NCBI GenBank assembly: GCA_020633435.1
Contig: JACKDP010000009.1
Coordinates: forward strand, 1-64,000
Source: Myxococcales bacterium
GTDB taxonomy: Bacteria; Myxococcota_A; Bradymonadia; UBA7976; UBA1532
Length of the DNA stretch: 64,000 nt
Reading direction: 5' to 3'
Of the stretch, positions 53,998 through 62,220 are shown piece after piece. The notes under the pieces are model-generated. The model was not told where the DNA came from. It did not search any database and was given only the letters and a program-made list of their open reading frames with translations. The position numbers and the translations under genes are program-made. Numbering within the stretch: the stretch's first letter is position 1; each line of letters begins with the position of its first letter.

Positions 53998-54945
53998 TCA
54001 CTCCCAGATGCAGCCGATCAGGCCGTCGGCGTTCGTCCCGCAGCGCGCGGCGAGGAAGCGGCAGTCGATGGTGATCACCTCGTCCTCGAACAGGTTGCAG
54101 ACCTCGTAGACGTCGCCGGTGCACTGGCCCCAGAAGGGCACGTCGCCGCAGCCGGCCGGCTCCGGGTCGTTGTTGGGCGGCGGCGGGTTGTTGTTGCCGC
54201 CCGTGCAGCCGGCCCACTGGGCGTCGAGCTGGTCGCACGCCTGGCCCTGGCCCCCGCAGTCGAAGCGGCTCTCCTCGCGGCCATCCCGGCAGGACACCAC
54301 GAAGTCGCGCTCGCAGCGGCTGCCGATGGCCACGCCGCCGCAGATCCCCTCCTGGGGCAGCTCCTCGGGCCGCTGCGGGTCCGGGGGCTGGCCGTTGGGA
54401 TCCAGGCAGCCGTCGCTGCCGTCGGGCAGGGCCCCGCAGATGAGGCCGTTGGCCGCGCAGTTGGTGCGCCCGCCCGCCTCGCCGGCGCGGCAGATGACCA
54501 CGGTGTCGCCCTCGCAGCGCCGGCCGCTGTCCACGCCCGCGCAGACGCCGCCGAGGGGCGGATCCCCCGGGGGATCGTCCGGGGGCGGGTCGATGGGGGG
54601 ATCGTCGGGGGGCGGATCCACCGGGGGCAGCGGCTCCGAGACGGGGCCGCCCGGCCCGCCGCCCGGCGGCAGGCAGCGGTTGACGCCCTGGGCGGCGTCG
54701 AAGCCACAGGTCGAGTCCACGAGGCTGCAGTCGAGGCGGCGCTCCTCGCCCTCGAAGCAGAAGACGAGCCACTGGCCCTCGCAGGCCCCCGCCTCGCTGC
54801 CCGCCTGGCCGCAGCCCAGGGGCGCCCCCTGCACCGCGGCCCCGCCATCGCCGACCCCCAGGTCGCCCTGGGCGCAGCCGGCCAGCACGAGGGCCAACCC
54901 CGCGCCCTGGCTCAGGATTCGACGAAGCGTCCGGCTCGGCTCCAC
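53998..54945 (-). CDS. Cys-rich lipoprotein with Pro/Asp repeat linker
   Basis: A protein of about 315 residues. A GTG start at 54945 gives a lipoprotein signal (RTLRRILSQGAGLALVLAGC); no ATG is available at a suitable place, so the start is uncertain. Three to four Cys-rich modules share the form C-x-G-x5-RC-x2-D-x-VV-x-C and an acidic Cys end (SGRRCEGDTVVICRAG, GSRCERDFVVSCRDG, GQCTGDVYEVCNLF). They are joined by a repeated Pro/Asp linker (PPPDDPPIDPPPDDPPGD). These look like extracellular disulfide modules; no enzyme motif is seen. Confidence 0.7.
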   Translation of the reverse strand: MEPSRTLRRILSQGAGLALVLAGCAQGDLGVGDGGAAVQGAPLGCGQAGSEAGACEGQWLVFCFEGEERRLDCSLVDSTCGFDAAQGVNRCLPPGGGPGGPVSEPLPPVDPPPDDPPIDPPPDDPPGDPPLGGVCAGVDSGRRCEGDTVVICRAGEAGGRTNCAANGLICGALPDGSDGCLDPNGQPPDPQRPEELPQEGICGGVAIGSRCERDFVVSCRDGREESRFDCGGQGQACDQLDAQWAGCTGGNNNPPPPNNDPEPAGCGDVPFWGQCTGDVYEVCNLFEDEVITIDCRFLAARCGTNADGLIGCIWE

Positions 54946-55034
54946 GGTGACCCCCCGAGAAGAAGCGACGCCCGAGTCTACCGCGACGCGACGCGGGATT
55001 CCACGCCGGGCGCCGCCCTGGCAGAATCCGCCCC

Positions 55035-55664
55035 ATGGCACGCACCCGAGAAGAAATGGCCGCCCGGGCCGCCGCCGAGCTCCAGGACGGCGACGTCGTC
55101 AACCTGGGCATCGGCATCCCGACCCTCGTCGCCAACCACCTGCCCGACGACGTGCAGGTCTGGCTGCACTCCGAGAACGGCCTGCTGGGCATGGGCCCCT
55201 TCCCCTACGAGGGCGAGGAGGACCCCAAGATCATCAACGCCGGCAAGCAGACGGTCACCGTCCTGCCCGGCGGCAGCTTCTTCGACTCGGCGACGAGCTT
55301 CGGGATGATCCGCGGCGGCCACGTCGATGTCGCCATCCTGGGCGGGATGCAGGTGTCGGCGGGGGGCGACCTGGCCAACTGGATGATCCCCGGCAAGCGC
55401 GTCAACGGCATGGGCGGGGCGATGGACCTGGTGTCGGGGGCGAAGCGCGTCATCGTGCTGATGACCCACACCGAGAAGGACGGCGGCCCCAAGCTCCTGC
55501 CCGCCTGCACGCTGCCCCTCACCGGGGTCGGGTGCGTGCACCGGGTCATCACGGAGCTGGCCACCATCGACGTGACCCCGGCGGGCTTCCGCCTGGTCGA
55601 CGTGGCCGAGGGGCACACCGTCGACGAGGTCCGCGCGGCGACGGGCGCGCCGCTGCAGGTCTGA
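55035..55664 (+). CDS. 3-oxoacid CoA-transferase subunit B
   Basis: A 209-residue SCOT beta subunit. VNLGIGIPTLVANHL and the catalytic Glu in LHSENGLLGMGPFP are intact, as are GGHVDVAILGGMQV and the C-terminal LPLTGVGCVHRVITELAT. The enzyme moves CoA between succinyl-CoA and acetoacetate or similar acids and needs an alpha subunit. No alpha gene is adjacent on either side, which is unusual. The start at 55035 follows a weak ribosome binding site. Confidence 0.92.
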   Translation: MARTREEMAARAAAELQDGDVVNLGIGIPTLVANHLPDDVQVWLHSENGLLGMGPFPYEGEEDPKIINAGKQTVTVLPGGSFFDSATSFGMIRGGHVDVAILGGMQVSAGGDLANWMIPGKRVNGMGGAMDLVSGAKRVIVLMTHTEKDGGPKLLPACTLPLTGVGCVHRVITELATIDVTPAGFRLVDVAEGHTVDEVRAATGAPLQV

Positions 55665-55673
55665 CCCCGCCGC

Positions 55674-57453
55674 TCAGTCGGCGGGCCAGGGATCCTCGGG
55701 CATGTCGGAGACGTCGGGCTCGGTGTCGTCCTGGGCCCGCATCAGCGCGAGGAGCTGGTCGAGCAGCTCCACGTCGAGCTGCATGTCCACGTCACCCTCG
55801 CCCTCGTTGGCGCTGTCCTCGTAGTCCTCGACGGCGGCGATGAGCCGCAGGATGAGGCCCATCGCCCCGGCGCGGTCGCGCTCGAGGTGCCACATGTCCA
55901 CCGCGTTCACCAGGCCGACGTAGATGTTCAGCATCACGAAGCTCTTCTCGACGATGCGGTTGTCGAAGAAGCCCTGGCGGCGAACCTCCCAGGGCAGGCC
56001 GGGGTAGAGCACCGGCACATGGGCCTCGACGATGCGGTCGCTGCCCGGCTCGCGGAAGCGGGCGGTGATCTCGGCCACCCGGGCCTCGCCGGGCTCGCGG
56101 CCGTCGGGCGTCACGTCGGGCATCAGCTCGATGAGCAGCGCCGAGCCGCCGCCGCGGCGCCCGCCGCCGGGCTCCACGTCGTCGTGCGAGACGCGGTGCG
56201 CCAGGAAGACGCTCGGCACCGACAGGCGCCCGCCGTCGGCGGTGTCCTCCCAGAAGCTCGAGCCGTGGGCCCGGACGAACCGGTAGTCGCTGCCCGCCGA
56301 GAGCTCGAGCTCCAGGTCGAAGGCCACGGGCACCGTGAAGTAGCTGATCTCCTGGGAGAAGACCTCGTCCACGGCGGCCGCGTCCTCGACGAAGTAGTAG
56401 TTGCCGTCGCCCTGCTCGGCGAGGCCGCGCATGAGCTCGTAGTTGAAGTCGGTGCCGAGGCCCACGCTGGTGATGCCCACGCCCTCGGAGTTGAAGGCGC
56501 GGCTCATGGCCATGATGGCGTCGGTGTTCGTGATGCCGGCCGTGGGGTTGCCATCCGAGAGCAGGATGAGGCGGTTCTGGCGGCCGCTGTCGTACGCGCC
56601 GAGGGACTGCCGGAAGCCGGACTCCAGGCCCTCGAACAGGTTGGTGGCGCCGCCCGCGTCGATGCGCCGGACGAGGCTGCGGAGCTGGTTGCGGCCGTCG
56701 CGCAGGGCGGCCATCTCGAAGAGCACGGTCGCGTCGCTGGAGTAGGTGATCAGCGCCACCTGGTCGTCGTCGTGCAGCGCGTCGATGAGCTGCTCCAGGC
56801 CCTGCCGCACGAAGTCGATCTTGCCGGCGTCGCGCATGGAGCCCGACACGTCGACCACCACCGACAGGTTCAGCGGCGGGCGGCTGCCCGGGTCGGCCAC
56901 GATGGGCGAGTTGAGGCCGATCTGCAGCATGGTGCAGTTGTTGCCGTTGATGAGGTTGCCCATCACCCCCAGCATCGCCTGCACGCAGACGCGCTCGCCG
57001 CAGTCGGGCTCGGGGAGCGGGGTGTGGTGCTCGGCGAAGAAGCCGGCGGCCTCGAAGTCCTCGCTGGTGGGGATGATCCCGTCATCCAGCAGCCGGCGGA
57101 AGTAGCCCATGTCCTGCGCGCCGCCGAGGTTGATGTTGGTGTTGCCCCGGGGGGGCTCCGGCCCGGCGCCGCCCGCGCCGCCCGCGCCGCCCATGCCCCC
57201 GGCGCCGCCGCCACCGCCCCAGCCCCCCACCCGCCGGCGCTGCGCCGGCGCCGCCCCAGGCGCCCGCGTCGGCCGCGGCCCAGCCGCCGCCTCCTGGCCC
57301 CCTGGCGCCCCCGGCGCCGCCGGCGCCGCCGCCGCTCCCGCCCCAGCCACCGCCCCCGCCGTCGCTGCCCGCGCCGAAGCCGCCGTCGTCCTCGACATCG
57401 CAGCCGATCGCCCCGATCGCCAGCGCCACCGCCAACCAGATGCGTCGCATCAT
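55674..57453 (-). CDS. VWA-domain lipoprotein, frameshift at a C6 run (57223-57228)
   Basis: The start at 57453 (a second ATG follows directly) has GGAGGAGG upstream and gives a lipoprotein signal (RRIWLAVALAIGAIGC), then a Gly/Ala tract. That frame fails at 57228. Deleting one base of the six-C run (six G on the coding strand) continues into GGWGGGGGAGGMGG and the rest of the protein. The body is a von Willebrand A domain with a complete MIDAS (VVVDVSGSM, GGATNLFEGLE, LLSDGNPTAG), followed by about 230 residues with beta-sandwich strands and a helical C-terminus, as in other Ca-activated-channel/YfbK-like exported VWA proteins. The function is probably adhesion or complex assembly at the cell surface. 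Confidence 0.78.
57157..57375 (-). repeat. Gly/Ala coding tract of the VWA lipoprotein
   Basis: Gly-Gly-Ala and Gly-Gly-Met units (minus strand) flank a less regular middle part; the reading frame changes at the C6 run 57223-57228. It is the same linker type as in the lipoproteins at 3 kb and 28 kb. Confidence 0.8.
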
Positions 57454-57630
57454 CGCCTCCTCCGTGCGTGGTCTGCGCCACCAGACGCGGCCTGCCGCCG
57501 ATCTGACGCGGCCCGACGATTTTTCGCATTTCTCATGGATTTCAGGATCTTGTACGCCGGCGTGGCCGGTCGGCGCCCGGGGATCTGGCCAACGCTTCTG
57601 GCCTCCCCGATACTGCCGGGCGGAGGTAGG

Positions 57631-58644
57631 ATGCGGGTCCTGATCACCGGGGCGACGGGCTTCATCGGCCGCCACCTGGCGTGGCGCCTGGCGAGCCTGG
57701 GCGACGACATCACCTGCCTGGTGCGGCCGACGTCCGATCGGGCGGCGCTGGCCGAGCTGGGGGTGCGCTTCCTCGAAGGGGATGTGACGCGCCCCGAGAC
57801 GTTCGCGGCGCAGGTCGCCGGCTTCGACGCCGTGTACCACCTCGCCGGCTGCCTCTCGGCCCTCGATCGCGACCGGCTGCAGGCGGTGAACGAGGCCGGG
57901 GTCGGGCATGTGGCCGACGCCTGCGCCGCCTGCCCCCGCCCCCCCATTTTGCTCGTCGTCTCGTCCCTGGCGGCCGCGGGCCCCGGCCGCCGACGCCAGC
58001 CCCGCGTCGAGGGCGATCCGCCGGCCCCCGTCTCGGCCTACGGCCGCAGCAAGCTGGCCGGCGAGGTGGCCGCCCGGGCCCGGGCCGGGCGGGTGCCCAC
58101 CACCATCCTGCGGCCCCCCATCGTCTACGGCGAGGGCGACGCGGCCACCTTCGAGCTCTTCCGCCTCGCGCGCCGCGGGGTCCACCTCACGCCCACGCTG
58201 CGCTCGCGGACGTTCTCCACCATCCACGTCGCCGACCTGGCCCACGTCATGGTGCGCGTCGTGGAGTCCGGGGAGCGGCTGCCGCCGCCCGATCAGGCCG
58301 GCTCGCCCGGCCAGGGTGTCTACTTCGCCGCCGACAAAGAGGTCGTGACGTTCGCCGAGCTCGGGCGTCGGCTGGGGCGCGCCGTGCACCGCCCGGTGCG
58401 CGTCATCCCCCTGCCCTCGCCCCTGACGTGGGCGGCCGCTGCCGCCTCGGAGGCCTGGGCGCGGCTGCGGGGGACGACGCCGGAGCTGAGCCTGGACAAG
58501 GCGCGGGAGGCGACGGCGGGCTCGTGGGCGTGCTCGGGGGCCAAGGCCCGCGATGGCCTCCGCATCAAGCTGCGGACGTCGATGGACGAGCGGCTGGCCC
58601 AGACGGCGCGCTGGTACCAGGACCAGGGCTGGTTCGACCGCTGA
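57631..58644 (+). CDS. NAD-dependent epimerase/dehydratase family protein (extended SDR)
   Basis: A 337-residue extended SDR. It has the N-terminal TGATGFIGRHLAWRL, DAVYHLAG, the active-site region VVSSLAAAG, the catalytic Tyr-Lys in SAYGRSKLAGE, RPPIVYGEGD and IHVADLAHVM. It resembles dihydroflavonol reductase / NDP-sugar epimerase relatives. GGAGG precedes the ATG. The upstream gap of 177 bases separates it from the divergent VWA gene and should hold promoters for both, none of which is clear. The substrate is not predictable. Confidence 0.88.
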   Translation: MRVLITGATGFIGRHLAWRLASLGDDITCLVRPTSDRAALAELGVRFLEGDVTRPETFAAQVAGFDAVYHLAGCLSALDRDRLQAVNEAGVGHVADACAACPRPPILLVVSSLAAAGPGRRRQPRVEGDPPAPVSAYGRSKLAGEVAARARAGRVPTTILRPPIVYGEGDAATFELFRLARRGVHLTPTLRSRTFSTIHVADLAHVMVRVVESGERLPPPDQAGSPGQGVYFAADKEVVTFAELGRRLGRAVHRPVRVIPLPSPLTWAAAAASEAWARLRGTTPELSLDKAREATAGSWACSGAKARDGLRIKLRTSMDERLAQTARWYQDQGWFDR

Positions 58645-58651
58645 GCGCGGC

Positions 58652-59584
58652 CTACGCCGCGGCCACGGCCCGGCGGGCCCGGCGGCGCATCCACCCCACC
58701 ACCAGGAACACGGTGAACCAGGGCAGCCAGCCGATCAGGCGGCCGAGCCAGCGCGACCGGGGCCCGCCCCCGCGCGGGGGGCCGCCCAGGCGAGCGCAGC
58801 CCACGACGGCCACGTCCAGGTCGTCGCCGCTGCACCCGCTGCAGCTTGACCCCGAGTCCCCATCGACGTTGTCGCCCTCGCAGCCCGCGCCGTCGTCGCC
58901 GTAGGCGTCGCCCTCGCTGGCGGAGTCGTCGCAGCCCCCCGAGCCGCTGGGGCCGTCGTCGTCCAGATCGTCGCCGCCGCAGCCCTCGTCCGTCGTGTCG
59001 TCCTCCCAGTAGAGGGCATCGTCCTCGGGCTCCTCGTCGTAGGTGCCGTAGCAGCCGTTGTCATGGACGTAGACGACGTCCACCTCGTCGGTCGTGGGAT
59101 CGTCGATCTCCTCGCGCTCGACCGAGACGGGCAGCATCTCGAAGCTGCCTGAGATTCTGCGGGTTTGCAGACCATCCGCCAGGGCCACGGAGAAGCGGGC
59201 GTGCAGGGGCCCCGCCGCGCCGCCGGTCAGCTCGACCTCGCCCCCCTCGGCCCTGAGGGCCCGGAACAGCGTCGTCCCGTCGGCGGCGTACTCCCGAAAG
59301 CGGACCTGCACACCCGGGTGCGGCAGCCGCGTAGCCCCCCGGTTGCGCAGGGCGCGGTCGAAGCGGAGCGTGAGCACCCCATCGCCGGTCAGGCCGGGGA
59401 CGGGCAAGACCAGGATGGCCTCGATGGCGTCCTCGTGGGCGGCCCCGACCACATCCACGTCCAGGCTCGTGCCCGCCCCCTGGGTGTCAGGGGCCCACTC
59501 GACCAGCCCCGTGCCGTGGCCGCTCCAGGCCGCGCAGAGCGGGGCGAGGGCGACGGCGAGGGCGAGGCGCAGCAGCGCGTTCAT
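58652..59584 (-). CDS. Acidic Cys/Asp-rich exported protein with C-terminal membrane anchor
   Basis: A 310-residue protein with a signal peptide (ALLRLALAVALAPLCAA), a domain of about 130 residues with beta-strand character (ILVLPVPGLTGDGVLTLRFD), then about 90 residues extremely rich in Asp, Glu, Gly and Cys (DDDGPSGSGGCDDSAS, SSCSGCSGDDLD). The C-terminus is a Gly/Pro/Arg stretch, one hydrophobic helix (LPWFTVFLVVGW) and an Arg-rich tail (RRRARR), the layout of C-terminal sorting signals. The Asp-rich part could bind Ca2+ or other metals. No family is recognised. Six bases separate it from the convergent SDR gene. Confidence 0.65.
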   Translation of the reverse strand: MNALLRLALAVALAPLCAAWSGHGTGLVEWAPDTQGAGTSLDVDVVGAAHEDAIEAILVLPVPGLTGDGVLTLRFDRALRNRGATRLPHPGVQVRFREYAADGTTLFRALRAEGGEVELTGGAAGPLHARFSVALADGLQTRRISGSFEMLPVSVEREEIDDPTTDEVDVVYVHDNGCYGTYDEEPEDDALYWEDDTTDEGCGGDDLDDDGPSGSGGCDDSASEGDAYGDDGAGCEGDNVDGDSGSSCSGCSGDDLDVAVVGCARLGGPPRGGGPRSRWLGRLIGWLPWFTVFLVVGWMRRRARRAVAAA

Positions 59585-59597
59585 GGCGACCTCCGGC

Positions 59598-60206
59598 CTA
59601 GAAGTGGAAGGTGGTGGTGAGGGCGAGGCGCGTGCGGCCCACCGCCAGCTCGTCGAGCCCCGAGGCCAGCCGCGCGACCTCCAGATCGGAGCGGTCGGGC
59701 AGGAACGACGCGTCCGCGGCGGCGCCCAGCGAGAAGTGGTCCGTCAGCCGGAACTGCAGGCCGCCCTGGGCGAAGAGGGCGAACGTCTCGCTCTCCACCA
59801 GCAGCTCGCGGGTGCCCTCGCGCTGCACCTCCGACTCGCCGAAGACCTCGCCGAAGCCCACCTGGAGCACCAGGCGCAGCCGCTGGGTCAGGGGCAGGTA
59901 CATGCGGCCGCCGACGGCGATCTCGAGCTCGCCATGGGCGACGAGGGGGCGGCCGATGCGCGGTGCCCCCTCCACCTCGTAGGCGGAGTGGGCGACGCGG
60001 CCCACCAGGTAGTAGGCGGGGGCGAAGCCCGGGATGCGGCCGCCGAAGCCGAACGTGCCGCCGAAGCCGGTGCCGGCGGAGGCCTCGCCATCGCTGGCGA
60101 TGGGGCTCGTCAGGCCGGCCTCGAGCTCCAGCAGGAAGTGGTTGTCGGCCTGGGCGAGGCCGGGGGCGGCGAGGGCGAGGGCGACGGCGATCAGCGCGCG
60201 GGACAT
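59598..60206 (-). CDS. Probable outer-membrane beta-barrel protein
   Basis: A 202-residue protein with a signal peptide (RALIAVALALAAPGLAQA then DNHF). Its alternating strands are typical of eight-stranded barrels (HGELEIAVGGRMYL, LRLVLQVGFGEVFG, FALFAQGGLQFRL) and it ends in RLALTTTFHF with the C-terminal Phe recognised by the BAM complex. The start at 60206 begins the signal peptide. It is 13 bases upstream of the acidic protein gene and probably in one operon with it. Confidence 0.75.
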   Translation of the reverse strand: MSRALIAVALALAAPGLAQADNHFLLELEAGLTSPIASDGEASAGTGFGGTFGFGGRIPGFAPAYYLVGRVAHSAYEVEGAPRIGRPLVAHGELEIAVGGRMYLPLTQRLRLVLQVGFGEVFGESEVQREGTRELLVESETFALFAQGGLQFRLTDHFSLGAAADASFLPDRSDLEVARLASGLDELAVGRTRLALTTTFHF

Positions 60207-60306
60207 GGGAGCCTCCAGGGATTCAACGCGACCCTGCAACGCAAGGCCCGCGCCAGCCGCTCGCCGCCGCCAGGCCGCCCCGCGCGTGGCCGGACGGTGA
60301 CCGCAC

Positions 60307-60323
60307 CGCACACCGGGTGTGCG
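60307..60323. promoter_or_regulatory. Perfect inverted repeat between the barrel gene and the tRNA
   Basis: CGCACAC-CGG-GTGTGCG is a perfect seven-pair palindrome with a three-base centre, about 100 bases upstream of the barrel-protein start and 84 upstream of the tRNA. It could be an operator for the divergent unit or a hairpin; nothing else is seen in the 200-base gap 60207-60406. Confidence 0.35.
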
Positions 60324-60406
60324 ACAGGTTCACGCAAAGCCCTTCCCGTCGCCACCCCGTCGCGGCATCATGCCCGCGGGGTGGGCGCCATGTGGGTGCT
60401 GGGCCA

Positions 60407-60482
60407 TTTTCATTAGCTCATCTGGTAGAGCATCAGACGGATAATCTGCAGGTAGTCGGTTCAACTCCGACATGAAAAACCA
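60407..60482 (+). tRNA. tRNA-Ile(GAT)-like, atypical
   Basis: A 76-base cloverleaf with the CCA end encoded. The acceptor arms TTTTCAT and ATGAAAA pair perfectly, the D arm is GCTC/GAGC with a GG in the loop, and the T arm is GTCGG/CCGAC with loop TTCAACT. The anticodon stem is TCAGA/TCTGC (outer pair mismatched) around loop CGGATAA. A seven-base loop puts GAT (Ile) at the anticodon, but position 33 is G instead of the near-universal U, and position 1 is U rather than G. The G+C content is about 43 percent, far below the surroundings. It may be a transferred, specialised or decaying tRNA. Confidence 0.75.
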
Positions 60483-60630
60483 ACGCCTGGCATCGGGCGC
60501 CCCCCCGCTTCACCCGATCGACCCGGCCCGCGCGGCCCCGGCGCCGCACTTTCCCCCGCCGCCGCGCCGTGGTAACAAACGCGCCCCGACAACCGGCGGC
60601 CCGCAGGCGGGCCAACGAGACGAACACGCG

Positions 60631-62217
60631 ATGAAGGTCGGCATCCCGAGAGAGAGCCACGAGGGCGAGCGGCGGGTCGCGGGCACGCCCGGCACCGTCC
60701 AGCAGCTCGTCAAGATGGGCTTCGAGGTCGTCGTCGAGCGCGACGCCGGCGCGGGCGCCAGCCTGCCCGACGCGTTCTACGCCGCCGAGGGCGCCACGCT
60801 GGTGGACGCCGCCACGGTCTGGGGCGAGTCGGACCTGGTGCTGAAGGTCCGGCCGCCGACGCTGGACGAGGTGGCGCAGCTCCGCCAGGGCGCGACGCTC
60901 ATCAGCTTCATCTGGCCGGCCCAGAACGCGGCCCTGATCGAGGCCCTCCAGGCCCGCGACGCCACCGTCCTGGCCATGGACTGCATCCCCCGCATCAGCC
61001 GGGCGCAGAAGATGGACGCCCTGTCCTCCATGGCCAACATCGCCGGCTACCGCGCGGTGATCGAGGCCGCGGCGGTCTACGGCAGCTTCTTCACGGGGCA
61101 GATCACGGCGGCGGGCAAGGTGGCCCCGGCCCGGGTCCTCGTCATCGGCGCCGGCGTGGCGGGGCTGGCGGCCATCGCCGCCGCGCGCGGCCTCGGGGCC
61201 GTCGTCAAGGCGTTCGACACCCGCGCGGCCGTGCGCGAGCAGGTCCAGAGCCTCGGCGCCCAGTTCCTGGAGCTGGAGGTCGAGGAGGACGGCGAGGGCG
61301 GCGGCGGCTACGCCAAGGTGATGAGCGAGGCGTACATCCGCGCCGAGATGGAGCTCTTCCTGGCCGAGGCCGCCGAGACCGACATCGTCATCACCACCGC
61401 CCTCATCCCCGGCCGCCCGGCCCCGAAGCTCTGGGAGCAGCGGGCGGTGGAGGCCATGCGCCCGGGCTCGGTGGTCGTCGACATGGCGGCCGAGCAGGGC
61501 GGCAACTGCGACGTCACGGTGCCCGGCGAGGCCGTCCAGCACGCTGGCGTGACCATCATCGGCTACACCGACCTGTCGAGCCGCCTGGCCACCACCGCCA
61601 GCCAGCTCTACGGCACCAACCTGCTGCACCTGCTGCGGGACATGGGCGGCAGCCCCGACGCCTACAAGGTCGACCACGAGGACGAGGTCGTCCGGGGGGC
61701 CCTGGTTCTGGACCAGGGCGCGCTCATGTGGCCGCCGCCGAAGGTCGAGGCCCCGCCCCCGGCCGCCGCGCCGAAGCCCGAGGTCAAGCCGGCCCCGGTG
61801 GCCGCGGCGGCGGCGCCGGCGACCCCGGCCGCCCCCGTCAAGCCGAAGAAGAGCCCCGTCGCGGCCATCATCAGCCTCGCGCTGGTGGGCCTGTGGCTCT
61901 TCCTGCGCTTCAGCCAGGGCGACGCCATGGTCTCGCCGGCCTCGGCCCGCTTCCTGGAGCACCTCACGGTGTTCGTGCTGGCCTGCTTCGTGGGCTGGCA
62001 GGTCATCTGGAGCGTCACCGCCGCCCTGCACACGCCGCTCATGAGCGTGACCAACGCCATCAGCGGCATCATCATCCTGGGCGGCATGCTGCAGGCCCGC
62101 GGAAGCCCCGGCGCCGCCGCCGTCATCCTCGGCATCCTCGCGGTGCTCTTCGCCACCATCAACATCGCGGGCGGCTTCCTCGTCACCCAGCGCATGTTGA
62201 AGATGTTCCGGCGGTAG
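60631..62217 (+). CDS. pntA: NAD(P) transhydrogenase subunit alpha
   Basis: A 528-residue proton-translocating transhydrogenase subunit with both parts fused, as in E. coli. The NAD-binding domain I has IPRESHEGERRVAGTP, AMDCIPRISRAQKMDALSS and the loop VIGAGVAGLAAI. After an Ala/Pro linker comes a C-terminal block with four membrane segments (AIISLALVGLWLFLRF ... VILGILAVLFATINIAGGFLV). The start at 60631 matches the conserved N-terminus; the frame upstream runs through the tRNA and is discarded. A hairpin (GGCCCG-CAGG-CGGGCC, 60598-60613) lies just before the start. pntB follows after 3 bases. Confidence 0.96.
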   Translation: MKVGIPRESHEGERRVAGTPGTVQQLVKMGFEVVVERDAGAGASLPDAFYAAEGATLVDAATVWGESDLVLKVRPPTLDEVAQLRQGATLISFIWPAQNAALIEALQARDATVLAMDCIPRISRAQKMDALSSMANIAGYRAVIEAAAVYGSFFTGQITAAGKVAPARVLVIGAGVAGLAAIAAARGLGAVVKAFDTRAAVREQVQSLGAQFLELEVEEDGEGGGGYAKVMSEAYIRAEMELFLAEAAETDIVITTALIPGRPAPKLWEQRAVEAMRPGSVVVDMAAEQGGNCDVTVPGEAVQHAGVTIIGYTDLSSRLATTASQLYGTNLLHLLRDMGGSPDAYKVDHEDEVVRGALVLDQGALMWPPPKVEAPPPAAAPKPEVKPAPVAAAAAPATPAAPVKPKKSPVAAIISLALVGLWLFLRFSQGDAMVSPASARFLEHLTVFVLACFVGWQVIWSVTAALHTPLMSVTNAISGIIILGGMLQARGSPGAAAVILGILAVLFATINIAGGFLVTQRMLKMFRR

Positions 62218-62220
62218 CCC

